This document shows positions 49,901-57,947 of a stretch of DNA of 64,000 nt, in pieces. The notes under the pieces are model-generated. The model saw only the letters and a program-made list of their open reading frames with translations, was not told the origin of the DNA and made no database searches. Each line of letters begins with the position of its first letter. Within the stretch, counting starts at the first letter, position 1. Made by a program: the position numbers and the translations under genes. The stretch comes from Thermoplasmata archaeon (lineage in GTDB: Archaea; Thermoplasmatota; Thermoplasmata; Lutacidiplasmatales; SKW197), in assembly GCA_026414225.1 (NCBI GenBank), contig JAOAJK010000001.1, positions 134,886 through 198,885 on the forward strand, read 5' to 3'.

Positions 49901-52774
49901 CCTCCAGCATCGATAGAAGTCGGTACAGGATGTGGAATCACTGCAACGGTTACAGACAACGGAGAGCTTAAGTCCGCCTACCTTAACTACACTGATGTGA
50001 ACGGGAACAACTACAATGTGAGCATGTACTGGATGGGTGGAAACACCTACACTTACTTCCTCCCGCTCCAGAACAAAACAGGTACCGTGTGGTATAAGAT
50101 TGCTGCCGTGGACAAAATCGGTAACTGGAATTTCACGCCTATGTACTCCGTACCCGTTGTAGATTCCCAGGAACCAGTTATCCAGCATCTACCAGTGCAG
50201 AGAGCCGACGCGATGGTGCCGTTCGATATCATCTGCAAGGTGACGGATAACTATGGTGTGCAGACCGTGAAGCTGAGGTACACAACACCCACAGGTCAGA
50301 CCGCTAATGTCACAATGAGCATGTTTTCATCTAATTACTACAAATACACGGTACCTGGCCAGCCACTAGGGGACTTCAAGTACTACATCTATGCGGTGGA
50401 TAAAGCAGGTAACGATGCCATCACACCAGAGTACACAGTGCCCGTGGTTGATATAGTGCCACCTGTCATCCGTCTGCTTTATCCGACACCTGTTGTGAAT
50501 ACCTCCCATCTCACAATCTTCGCATACTGCGACGACTCCATGGGTTACAGCGGCCTTCTTACAGCCTTTGTACACCTTGACTACATTGACTTCACAAACC
50601 TCATAGTATACGATGGCGATTACATCAATTGCACAATTCCATTCTCATTGAACGACGGGACCCACATTCTCCAGATTCAGATGTTCGATAAATTCTACAA
50701 CTACGCCATCCTTACCACTACTTTTGAGGTGGACTCGACAGCACCCTCTCTTACAGTCACAAACCCACTGAACGGGGCCGTGCTCCCCGTTAGCGATGTG
50801 AATGTCACGGGCCACTCTGAACCCGGTGCGACGGTCACCGTCAACGGAAACGCTGCCACAGTTCTGCCTTCTGGAGATTTCTACTGCGAAATTACCCTGA
50901 ACGAGGGTGCTAACACAATCACGGTGATTTCGGCAGACAGTGCTGGCAACACCAACAAACAGCAGCTGGATGTGATTGTGGACACAATTGACCCTGTCGT
51001 GACGATTTACACCCCATCAGATAATGCAGTCCTGAACAGCGGAGAAGTGCTGGTTACCGGAAAAGTGGTAGAGGCAAACCTGGACAAGGTTGAAGTGAAT
51101 GGAATAATGGTTGATGTGGCTACCGACGGAAGCTTTGCCAAGGTACTCTACCTTGGAGAGGGAAGCCATACAATAAGTGTAAAAGCGCTGGATAGGGCAG
51201 GGCATCAAGTCACCGAAACCGTATCAATATCCATAGATTCCATTGCGCCAGCAATCACCGTAACCAATCCTCTGCAGGGCACCTACATGGCAACCACGAG
51301 CATCAATGTTACAGGAACAACTGAACCTGGAGCCGCAGTTAAGGTAAACGGCTACAATGCTACGGTGTTTTCTGATGGCACATTCTACTATGTACTCAGC
51401 GTTTCTGACGGCCCGCTGACAATCACTGTGGTGAGTATAGATGCTGCTGGCAACACCAACACCAAACAGATAAATGTGGTCGTGGATGCCACGGCACCAG
51501 TGATAACCATTGCAAACCCGCCAAACAACAGCGTTTTCAACAAATCCACGGTGCTTGTAAGTGGCACAATCGTTGAAGCCAATCTCAAGGCCCTCAGCAT
51601 AAACGGCATCGGTGTGAGCGTTGGCACTGGTGGAACCTTCGGCTACTATCTCACACTTGCAGACGGAACCCATGAAATCTCGGTTGTTGCTGAGGACCTC
51701 GCTGGGAACAAGGTCACGGTGAAACGCACGGTGATTGTGGACACCACAGCCCCAACAATAACGGTGGCAACTCCCGCTGATGCCGCCTATCTCGGTAACA
51801 AATCTGTAGTTGTCTCGGGAACTACCGAGCCAGGTGCAACCTTGAAGGTGAACGGAAACACAATTCAGGTCTCATCAGGTGGAAGCTTCAGCGCTGAAAT
51901 CACTCTGGCAGAGGGAACAAATGAGATTCTGTTCTTTGCGGAGGATGTAGCCCACAATACCTACACCGCGAAGATAAAGGTGATTGTGGACACGATTGCA
52001 CCCGTGGTAACCATCGCACAACCGGGCGATAATTCACTGATTAACACCACCACAGTCATGGTCTACGGCTCAGTCAACGATGCAAATCTGAAGAGTGTTA
52101 AGGTCAATGGAGTCCAGTGCCTATACACCACTCAGGGAGAATTCCTCTCCACGGTCGCGCTTAGCGAGGGAGACAACACAATCCGTGTGGTGGCCGAGGA
52201 CTGGGCTGGACACACCACTACAGAGGAACTAACCGTAACGGTCGATATTACACCTCCTTTGCTGAGAGCCACAGTGCCTGCCGCAACCTCCGAAACCCGG
52301 TGTAATGTGAACGGAACCACGGAACCTGGTGCGGAATTGTATATCAACGGCGAGCGCGTTAACGTGGGTGTGGATGGTAGCTTCTCCAAGACCATTGACC
52401 TCAAGGACGGTTCCAACCTGGTGGTGATAAAAGCGATAGATGCCGCGGGCAATGTCAACACCCTGACCTACACGGTACTCTGCACAAAGTCAACATCCGA
52501 CCAGTTTGACAACCTCAACAAGACAATCGATGACCAGAAGAACTTGATTGACAGGCTAAAGGATGACCTGAACAACCTCGGAACCCAGCTGTTGCTCGCA
52601 GTGGTCGGTCTCCTCGTGGGGATAATAATTGCAGTCCTTGTGCTCCTCCTGCTGATGCGGAGACGGGGACCGGCAGCTGAACTCCCGGCGAGCGAACCTG
52701 CACATCCGGAGGAAAGCGGTACCTCCGAAGGTTCCTCGACCCCTCAAGAGACCACGGATGAACTAAAGATGTAA
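43916..52774 (+). CDS. Giant subtilisin-like (S8) surface protease with duplicated and Ig-like repeats
   Basis: A 2952-residue membrane-anchored protease. A signal or anchor helix (about residues 9-29) and a propeptide-like region (about 30-270) precede the S8 domain with Asp292 (GLADTGLDDGD), His333 (YGHGTHCAGI) and Ser537 (GGTSMATPHVAGG); FAAGNSGPS carries the oxyanion Asn. After it come a beta-sandwich like the P or PPC domain, an FN3-like domain, and a domain beginning ILLVDDDLG. Then a unit of a CARDB domain plus an alpha/beta domain (KIGVVDSFG, LFISDAWYN, WEFTDAEIQAIK) occurs twice in tandem. Further Ig-like domains and seven roughly 85-residue repeats lead to a coiled coil (NKTIDDQKNLIDRL), one membrane helix and an acidic cytoplasmic tail. 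A GGAGGG site sets ATG 43916. It probably digests external protein. Confidence 0.85.
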   Translation: MNIERWRKIFGLGIAIVILVSGFVILASSGSSEIPGKRTFVMMLPAKVASANQWVEIVEDYGEMKIVKISQREKAFLEATGVVLIDATYMNYIGLDAGTFDPLQAGKSGELTGKYFLWQFGKMPKAEDLEKLTSTGVKVLMYLPYNTYLIYGDANAVKAASAILKPRWVGNYETAYKVHPSLLQKSGKYGITIQIYPDENLKSTLREITSQAENLFARYEKRGFWIVKAEISHMVLRKIVAIENVLWVEPFVIPQLFDEVGVEIHSGAYAGAGGYIQSLGWQGEGVVVGLADTGLDDGDLTTMHPDLYGRVVGLIDYTETYTGDGVAEDAYGHGTHCAGIIAGNGATGITDENGYLYGYGVAPKASVMMQRLFDDYGYWGYSYPVSVMTSAAANYSVKIHSNSWGAAVAGDYDDYSQDFDWAVRDANPYNTGIEQITYVFAAGNSGPSTQTVGSPGTAKNVLTVAASEIYRPDLGSYGDNPEEIAGFSSRGPTADGRWKPEITGVGTWVASALSSSASPGWGWGNINEYYEWCGGTSMATPHVAGGAVLFFEYYSKTFGKDPSPALVKAALINGADDMLGGPNGGSAPVPNKDEGWGRMNLTKVIQPDFGVVYVDGDYNLKTGEIYEKDVKVIDASKPLKVTMSYLDIPGAISANPTLVNDLNLIVIAPDNTMYYGNAFANGWSMPAIGSPDNKNNLENVFIKQPMPGTYRIIVSALNVPQDAVNGTPEMDQDFALAVSGNIEAEHPGTIRLDKEYYQPTGTVKITVVDQDLNTNPSQPETVSVKIESMKEPYGETIILTEDGANTGRFTGTIPMRVGVSAPGNGYLEVGLIDNLVARYMDLAPMGERTAKAFVDGFSPAIWGVGVTSLTSKKATIEWMTDEPATSVVYYWEEGNPVPVKTHGKASNLKRGFYDALAEAQATPGKDKTSLRNEMGIKVVPSATSVITMPGYVTHHIVELKNLKPETKYFFYVESVDQAGNSAMDNNNSKNYTFTTSSPATILLVDDDLGANYEVYFTKPLTLAGYSFDVWDVYVDGSPGIDTLNQYEVVIWTTGDDWYSTLSASDEANLGEYLDGGGKLFLSSQDYLYDAGLTSFGMDYLHIGAYDDDYGATYVVGVSGDPISGGLGTVRLLYPYWDFTDHVEPDATAFTVFKSNYGYPCAIRYEDPDGFRTVFFGFPFEAISNQNITNGTVVIDRIIKWLNPPQQHDLVATSLATNRSWSQPGESVTITAKVKNKGLQAETNIEVKFYADGNVIDVKYIPTLAPGKETSLNTSFTFPVEGVRPIAVEITPVTGENLTGNNIKQGKAYVRVPTGPIKIGVVDSFGADNSPYMVWAELENTWYRYSNYMFEFDVDSLNIEDITLDDLIETNADVLFISDAWYNGYGWEFTDAEIQAIKTYAMMAHGIIATSGTFGDSVPNNMKLADAFGFDTTHMGYWADTIASPFTFSDPTHPLFNDMTAPYMPGLLYACVLLSPTNATVLGVADTYSDYAYITEYKYAAAEAIYFGHIPEYAGGANAQDVQLVANAIIWAYKNTSRLAHDLFPTSLTLPDYAVPGQQVYLNTTVMNAGTSAETNVVVDLIVNSVVVGTKVISSIAPGALEGVSFSWSPTAEGIYQIQIYVHEVAGETVSWNNRINGEVYVVTPKGPIKVAMVDSWGLDNRGYTIFSELEQNWYKFGSYMIEFDFASLNKEAITSKDLISTESHVVFISNAWDDGTYTGQNWEFTDAEIQALKDFIYYGHGAVATSGTFGDTATNNMKLAPAFGIAQSPSGFWADVVLSPPGFTVLAPTHPVFTGISNPYLTGEEAGGNYVNSRLTLAGATKLANATTSYSYEAVIVNYTYGYGATVYTSNIAEYTGLACKADKQLIYNAIVYAFRNTTYLPLLLHTPVISAAPNAPIPISVVAKEFDDGVKNVTLYYTNVGSSTYNAVQMVRTSGDSFNGTWNATIPSQTVSGDVRYYFVAYDNGGHSISLPIGAPGTYYTIVIDATPPVITHTPPASIEVGTGCGITATVTDNGELKSAYLNYTDVNGNNYNVSMYWMGGNTYTYFLPLQNKTGTVWYKIAAVDKIGNWNFTPMYSVPVVDSQEPVIQHLPVQRADAMVPFDIICKVTDNYGVQTVKLRYTTPTGQTANVTMSMFSSNYYKYTVPGQPLGDFKYYIYAVDKAGNDAITPEYTVPVVDIVPPVIRLLYPTPVVNTSHLTIFAYCDDSMGYSGLLTAFVHLDYIDFTNLIVYDGDYINCTIPFSLNDGTHILQIQMFDKFYNYAILTTTFEVDSTAPSLTVTNPLNGAVLPVSDVNVTGHSEPGATVTVNGNAATVLPSGDFYCEITLNEGANTITVISADSAGNTNKQQLDVIVDTIDPVVTIYTPSDNAVLNSGEVLVTGKVVEANLDKVEVNGIMVDVATDGSFAKVLYLGEGSHTISVKALDRAGHQVTETVSISIDSIAPAITVTNPLQGTYMATTSINVTGTTEPGAAVKVNGYNATVFSDGTFYYVLSVSDGPLTITVVSIDAAGNTNTKQINVVVDATAPVITIANPPNNSVFNKSTVLVSGTIVEANLKALSINGIGVSVGTGGTFGYYLTLADGTHEISVVAEDLAGNKVTVKRTVIVDTTAPTITVATPADAAYLGNKSVVVSGTTEPGATLKVNGNTIQVSSGGSFSAEITLAEGTNEILFFAEDVAHNTYTAKIKVIVDTIAPVVTIAQPGDNSLINTTTVMVYGSVNDANLKSVKVNGVQCLYTTQGEFLSTVALSEGDNTIRVVAEDWAGHTTTEELTVTVDITPPLLRATVPAATSETRCNVNGTTEPGAELYINGERVNVGVDGSFSKTIDLKDGSNLVVIKAIDAAGNVNTLTYTVLCTKSTSDQFDNLNKTIDDQKNLIDRLKDDLNNLGTQLLLAVVGLLVGIIIAVLVLLLLMRRRGPAAELPASEPAHPEESGTSEGSSTPQETTDELKM

Positions 52775-52788
52775 CCCTGAAACCCTCT

Positions 52789-52812
52789 TTCCTTTTTTTA
52801 GTTTTTTATTTT
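52789..52812 (+). terminator. T-rich terminator after the giant protease gene
   Basis: Two thymine-rich runs (TTTCCTTTTTTTA, then GTTTTTTATTTTG) lie 15-38 bases after the stop. Oligo-T stretches without a hairpin are the usual archaeal termination signal. Confidence 0.5.
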
Positions 52813-52834
52813 GTGTTCTTCCCTTCAGGCAACC

Positions 52835-52843
52835 TTAAATATA
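52835..52843 (+). promoter_or_regulatory. TATA box of the VCBS/cadherin-like surface gene
   Basis: TTAAATATA is centred about 25 bases before the ATG at 52864, giving a leaderless start and deciding against the in-frame start at 52813. Confidence 0.55.
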
Positions 52844-52863
52844 TCGTTTCCATTATTAGGGCG

Positions 52864-55800
52864 ATGCTCCCCCGCTGGTGTGTGCTGTTCGTTGGATTGA
52901 TTATTCTCGCGTGCCCTGCACTCGGGATTCCATTTCAGCCAACCGAACCGAATGAGAACCGGGAAAAACTGGAAGAAAGACAGGATGTCCATGAAACCGG
53001 AGGGATATTCTGGCAGAATTTTTCTCTGCCAGTTGTAAAAAGAGGAACCGTGGGCAACACCTCAATCACATTTTCTTCGAACTCTACACCAATACCTGAA
53101 AACCCGATATTGTATGTTGGTGGAAAGAAAATTTGGGAGTTTGGTGGAGAATTCGGGAAATACCAGAACTTCACAACACCCCTTACCGTTGATTTTTCCA
53201 CAAATTCCAGCTATCAAACTGAAATCCTGGTTCCTCATGGAAGGGTGAACAGCGCCGCCATTTCTGTGGCGAGCAATGTAACCCAGTTGAACTATGATTT
53301 TCAGTTTTACACAGGAAATAGAAAGGTATGGGAACGAAACACAAGCTCCCAGATTTTCGTTGATGGTAGAACCATTGCCACGAGCAACCTTGACCTATAT
53401 GGAACTGAAGCAGAAGACCTGAACAATGATGGAAAGATGGACATGATTGTGCTTGACCGCTCAGGGAACATGCTGGTTCTCGAAAATGGCGGGGACACAA
53501 ATTTCACGCCGCATCATGTGCCTGTGCTGGATTACCAGGACCATCCTGCAAAGAAAGCGATGTTCAGGAGAGGAAGCTCTGGCTATGTCGACATTTACTT
53601 CCAGTTCTCTGACTGCATCTTGGCCGTGAAAAACTACGGTAATTTCACATTCAGCCGGGCAATTTCCGTGGCCTCGCCGGGTGACGGAGTAAGTGATTTT
53701 ATCGTGAACGAAACCAATCTTTTCGTGAGCAAGAACACGGGCCTGGTTTATGTGTACAACTTTACTGGGGACGCCGTTTCATTTTCTCACAGCTTCCAGG
53801 GAGCAGGTGATAGTGTAGATGCCATCGCCCTTTCAAATGGAGAATTGATATGGGGTGCCGCAGATGGGTGCCTGTATTTCGAGAATGGGACATCGATTTC
53901 CGTTTCCAGTTTTCCGTTATCCGCGCTCGCTGTGCTCCAGAATAACCGAATTCTCGCAGGGGATACCAATGGGACTCTGTATATGATTACACCCTCTCTC
54001 GGAGTAAGTCAGATAATCCAGAAACCCTGGAAAAAAATCAACAGGATTGTGAGTTCGGACCTGAACGGTGACGGAATCGAGGACATTGGTTTTTCAACAA
54101 TGACCGGTAGTTTCTATGTGCTGCTAGGAAAAGGCACCGACTATGAAGAGGTTTTTTCTGGTGCAGGATACTGGTGCACCTTTGCAGATGTGGATTCCGA
54201 TGGAACGGATGCGGTTGCTGCCTCTTCCCAGAAAGTTTATCTGTACAGAAATAATAGAAATGTGTTCATAGAGAATGTGAATCTGACCGGCGCGCTAAAC
54301 GAATGTCTGGATTCCTCTACCCCGCTTACGGATAGCTGGGGCAACAGATTTGTAAAGTTAAATCTTACATTTTATGGAATACCGCCAGCAAAACTTACTG
54401 TGTCAATGCTCTCAATAGATTACAACTATACTGTGACTCTCCCCATTACCGACCGCGTGACGGAGTATGTGGGCGTGACAGCGCCAAACGAGACCGGATT
54501 TGTGAATGTGCCAGTATGTTTTTCCAGCACACAGGAGTTTGCAGTTCTACCAGTGTTGAAACTGAACTACGTGAAATGCCCTCCGTTTCTGAAGAAATTG
54601 ATTCCTGACCTCGCTTTTGATGAGGATTCTTTTCCAGTGAGTGGAATCAACCTTCTCGACCTCTCTGAGATTTTTGGAGATGAAAGGGATAAGGTCCTCA
54701 GCTACAGAATTGTATATATGGAGAAGCCAGAGATACTCAAGGCCGAAATTTCCGGAAACTTTATGAGCTTTTACCCCGCAGAAAACTGGTATGGAAGGGC
54801 AATGTTCTGCGTGGCTGCCTCGGACAGCGAAAATCAGGAAACCAGGAGCAACTACTTCAATGTGACTGTGATGGAGGTGAACGACCCCCCAACCATCTGC
54901 CAGATACCACCTGTGAGGGTTAACAAGGATGCGGATTACTACCTGAATCTAACTGATAAAATCAATGATGTGGATAGCAGAGAATTTATGCTCTCCACGG
55001 ATTCAGAGCATGTTGAAGTTTTGAACCAGAACCTTTCCCTCCGCCTCAGATTCCCTGACATCGGAAATTACACGGTGAACTTGAGCGTTTCTGACGGAAT
55101 TGCTGCAACAAACACATCCTTTGATGTGGAAGTGCTGCCCTACGGTTTTCCACTCTGGAAACCACTGCCTGTAATTTATACCCAAAAAAACAGAAACATT
55201 TCCTCAAGCGCTGGGGTCAATCTGCTTGATTATGTGATTGATGTGGATACTCCGGCCCAGAACCTCAAGTTCAGGGTTGTAAGCCAAACAAATAGGGACA
55301 TAAATGTGAGCGTCATAGGAACAAGGGTCCAGGTAAACATCACCTACAACTATGTGGGGAGAGGAAATGTGACCCTCGCGGTGAATGACGGGGTCTTTGA
55401 GAACTATGCAAATCTTATGGTGATTGTGAATGAAACCAATTATCCACCGGTTTACCTTGGAGGGCTGGAGCCCGCCTACATCGTATATGAAGATACCCAG
55501 CTTGTGCTAGACCTCGCCAAGCACTTCTTTGATGTTGAGGATGGAGCTGCCCTTACCTACGGCTGCACAAATTCCGCTGTGGTGATAAATGGCTCGATCG
55601 CCCTCTACATGCCCAGGCACGGGAGTGCCAACCTCTCGGTTCAGTTCTTTGCACTGGACTCTGCTGGTCAGAATGCATTCTCACCCCTAATAAACCTCAC
55701 TTTCGTGGAGGTAAATGACCCCCCTGTCTATCTCGGGGGCCTGAATAACATCACCCTCCTTGTAAACCAGACCATGACCATAGAACTTGACAAATACTTC

Positions 55801-56358
55801 TGGGATGAGGAAGCTTCTTTGAGTTTCGGGGTGAGCAATCCGTCAGTGAAGATAAAAAACAACACCGCCGAATTCTCTTTTGAAGGCCCGGCAAGCTTCA
55901 TGTTCAACTTCAGCGCCAGCGACGGAGAATATACAGTATACTCTCAGAATCTCACCCTCACGGTGCTTCCTCTAAACCAGAGGCCGGTGGCTAAAATTGA
56001 GAGAATCTCCCATTACAAAGCATACACGAACACCGAGATTGAATTCAGGGGCAGTGGAACCGATGTGGATGGCAACATCACCGCCTACCTTTGGGTTTCA
56101 AGCATTGATGGAGTCCTCTCCACCGAATCAAACTTCACCAAAAAGCTGAGCAAGGGGCAGCACATAATAAAATTCAGGGTCCAGGACAACAACGAGACCT
56201 GGAGCGAGGATGTGGAGAAGGTGATTGTGGTGGAAGACCCGCCGGTCATAGTCAACCCTGTCGTGGGGTATCTTCCAACAGCCGGGATCTCTGCACTCGT
56301 GCTCGGGCTCGTCTTCAATATTTCCGGGAGAATTCTGATGAAGCGGAGGACGCTATAA
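52864..56358 (+). CDS. Surface protein with FG-GAP/VCBS-like, cadherin-like and PKD-like domains
   Basis: An 1164-residue secreted, anchored protein. The signal peptide (about residues 4-22; WCVLFVGLIILACPALG) is followed by a beta-rich part and a region of FG-GAP/VCBS-like blades with DLNNDGKMDMI, DLNGDGIEDIG and DVDSDGTD calcium-binding-like loops (about 180-460), which suggests a seven-bladed integrin-type propeller. Several cadherin-like or Ig-like domains follow (LAFDEDSFPVSGINL, VNDPPTICQIPPVRVN, NDPPVYLGGLNNITLLVN) and a PKD-like domain near the end (AYLWVSSIDGVLSTESNFTK). A final helix (ISALVLGLVFNISGRIL) and a KRR tail anchor it. The 3' end overlaps the DHH gene by one base. Its ligand is unknown. 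Confidence 0.77.
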   Translation: MLPRWCVLFVGLIILACPALGIPFQPTEPNENREKLEERQDVHETGGIFWQNFSLPVVKRGTVGNTSITFSSNSTPIPENPILYVGGKKIWEFGGEFGKYQNFTTPLTVDFSTNSSYQTEILVPHGRVNSAAISVASNVTQLNYDFQFYTGNRKVWERNTSSQIFVDGRTIATSNLDLYGTEAEDLNNDGKMDMIVLDRSGNMLVLENGGDTNFTPHHVPVLDYQDHPAKKAMFRRGSSGYVDIYFQFSDCILAVKNYGNFTFSRAISVASPGDGVSDFIVNETNLFVSKNTGLVYVYNFTGDAVSFSHSFQGAGDSVDAIALSNGELIWGAADGCLYFENGTSISVSSFPLSALAVLQNNRILAGDTNGTLYMITPSLGVSQIIQKPWKKINRIVSSDLNGDGIEDIGFSTMTGSFYVLLGKGTDYEEVFSGAGYWCTFADVDSDGTDAVAASSQKVYLYRNNRNVFIENVNLTGALNECLDSSTPLTDSWGNRFVKLNLTFYGIPPAKLTVSMLSIDYNYTVTLPITDRVTEYVGVTAPNETGFVNVPVCFSSTQEFAVLPVLKLNYVKCPPFLKKLIPDLAFDEDSFPVSGINLLDLSEIFGDERDKVLSYRIVYMEKPEILKAEISGNFMSFYPAENWYGRAMFCVAASDSENQETRSNYFNVTVMEVNDPPTICQIPPVRVNKDADYYLNLTDKINDVDSREFMLSTDSEHVEVLNQNLSLRLRFPDIGNYTVNLSVSDGIAATNTSFDVEVLPYGFPLWKPLPVIYTQKNRNISSSAGVNLLDYVIDVDTPAQNLKFRVVSQTNRDINVSVIGTRVQVNITYNYVGRGNVTLAVNDGVFENYANLMVIVNETNYPPVYLGGLEPAYIVYEDTQLVLDLAKHFFDVEDGAALTYGCTNSAVVINGSIALYMPRHGSANLSVQFFALDSAGQNAFSPLINLTFVEVNDPPVYLGGLNNITLLVNQTMTIELDKYFWDEEASLSFGVSNPSVKIKNNTAEFSFEGPASFMFNFSASDGEYTVYSQNLTLTVLPLNQRPVAKIERISHYKAYTNTEIEFRGSGTDVDGNITAYLWVSSIDGVLSTESNFTKKLSKGQHIIKFRVQDNNETWSEDVEKVIVVEDPPVIVNPVVGYLPTAGISALVLGLVFNISGRILMKRRTL

Positions 56359-57254
56359 TGTACATAATCACCCATCACGATGCCGATGGCATTCTCTCCG
56401 CTGCAACCCTGATGAAGGCAATTCCCCAGAAGTTCTGGGTCTATTTCTCCTCTCCGAACCGCCTCACCAACACCATCTGCTCTACAATTCTCAACACCGA
56501 TGGCAGGGACTCTCTCTACATCTGCGACATCAGCGGGAACCGGAAAAGTGTTGGGTGTGCGGCAGTTTACGATAGGGTCGTGTGGCTTGACCACCATGTC
56601 TGGGAAGATTTTTGTGTGCCGGAAAATATCAACCTCGTGGTCGATCCGAAAAGCAAATCTGCCACAAGGGTAACTGGAATACACACTGGAATTCTTGATT
56701 TTGCAGAGATTGCGGATGAAATTGATACAAACAATGTGGTCACTGAGACGGCCGAGCGTTTCAGAACCATTACATTCGCTATAAAGATTCTTTACCCGCG
56801 GCAGGAGGTTTACCGTGCCCTCTATGACCTGACAGCGACAATCGCCGAAAAAGGCCTGGGCGTGATTTACAGGCCCATTTTTGACGAGATGGTTGCAAGG
56901 TACAATGTGGTTATTGAAGCGGCAATAAGCAAGGCACTCTCAACCAAACAGGATTTCACGGTCGGAGACACGAAGGTGTCGATAATTTCGATGCCTGACT
57001 CCATCCCGATTGCACCCCTGTTCAACAGGATTGAAAATGCCGGAATTGATGTGCTTGTTTTCATGAATCAGCGAATTGATGAAAGCAGCGGCGCGCGGAC
57101 AAAACTAGAATTCAGAACCCAGACAGAATTTGATGTGCTTAAAATTGCGAGAGCATTTGGTGGTGGGGGACACCTATTTGCAAGTGGGGCTACGGTAACC
57201 GGCCCTCTTGGAATTGAGCAGATTCTTGAAAAAATAAAGGTCACTTACGGGTGA
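56358..57254 (+). CDS. DHH-family phosphoesterase
   Basis: A 298-residue metal-dependent phosphoesterase of the DHH/DHHA1 superfamily. ITHHDADGILSAA gives the N-terminal metal-binding aspartates, CDISGN the second motif, VVWLDHHVW the DHH motif, and GGGGHLFASGA near the end the substrate-binding GGGH of DHHA1. Relatives are oligoribonucleases (NrnA-type), RecJ-like nucleases and cyclic-dinucleotide phosphodiesterases; an archaeal single-protein version of this size could be any of them. The ATG shares one base with the previous stop, and the next gene overlaps by four bases, so it is the first cytosolic enzyme of a short operon. Substrate is undetermined. Confidence 0.85.
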   Translation: MYIITHHDADGILSAATLMKAIPQKFWVYFSSPNRLTNTICSTILNTDGRDSLYICDISGNRKSVGCAAVYDRVVWLDHHVWEDFCVPENINLVVDPKSKSATRVTGIHTGILDFAEIADEIDTNNVVTETAERFRTITFAIKILYPRQEVYRALYDLTATIAEKGLGVIYRPIFDEMVARYNVVIEAAISKALSTKQDFTVGDTKVSIISMPDSIPIAPLFNRIENAGIDVLVFMNQRIDESSGARTKLEFRTQTEFDVLKIARAFGGGGHLFASGATVTGPLGIEQILEKIKVTYG

Positions 57255-57943
57255 GAAAGTTGCGAATTGCATTCATTTCAGATGTTCATGCGAATCTACC
57301 TGCGCTTCTTGCGTTCCTTGAAAGAGCGAAGGAGCAAAAGGTTGAAAAAATATACTGCGCTGGTGATATTGTGGGTTACAATCCCTATCCTGCAGAAGTG
57401 GTTGAGATTTTCATGAGAGAAAAAATTCATGCAATCGCCGGAAACCATGATGTAGGTGTGAGCAAAGGTGATTTTACACACTTTAACTGGATGGCTGTGA
57501 TTGCAGGAAGATGGACCCGTGGGCAGTTAAGCCCTGACCATCTGGAATACCTTGGATCACTCCCCGAGATGCTGCGGTTTGAGTGCTTCGGAAAGAGAAT
57601 TTGCATCCACCATGGGAGCCCTTACGACAGAAATGAATATGTATATCCAAAGGATGTAAGTCAAGACATGCTGAGGGATGCAGATGCCGATATTCTGATT
57701 TTGGGCCATACACATGTTCAGTTTCTCCTTCCGTATGGAGAAAAAGCAATCGTTAACCCTGGAAGCATTGGGCAGCCGAGGGACGGAAGGTGGCAACCGG
57801 GTTATGCGCTCCTGGATATAGATGAGGACTCATACTCCACCGTGCTTCTGAGATTTGATTACCCGGTAAAAGAAGTTGTGGAAAAATTCAGGGGTACTGG
57901 GTTACCAGAGTTTCTTGCAAACAGGTTACTTGAGGGAAGGTAG
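57251..57943 (+). CDS. Metallophosphoesterase, YfcE/MJ0936-like
   Basis: A 230-residue calcineurin-like phosphoesterase. The motifs are complete: FISDVHANLPAL (D-x-H), CAGDIVGYNPYP (GD), IAGNHDVGV (GNHD), CIHHGSPYDR and ILGHTHVQF (GHTH), plus VNPGSIGQPRDGR, which is common in YfcE-type proteins. These are two-metal enzymes with phosphodiesterase activity in vitro and unclear cellular substrates. Starts at a GTG overlapping the DHH gene's stop; its stop is five bases before the folP start, so the three genes appear co-transcribed. Confidence 0.88.
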   Translation: MRKLRIAFISDVHANLPALLAFLERAKEQKVEKIYCAGDIVGYNPYPAEVVEIFMREKIHAIAGNHDVGVSKGDFTHFNWMAVIAGRWTRGQLSPDHLEYLGSLPEMLRFECFGKRICIHHGSPYDRNEYVYPKDVSQDMLRDADADILILGHTHVQFLLPYGEKAIVNPGSIGQPRDGRWQPGYALLDIDEDSYSTVLLRFDYPVKEVVEKFRGTGLPEFLANRLLEGR

Positions 57944-57947
57944 GAAA

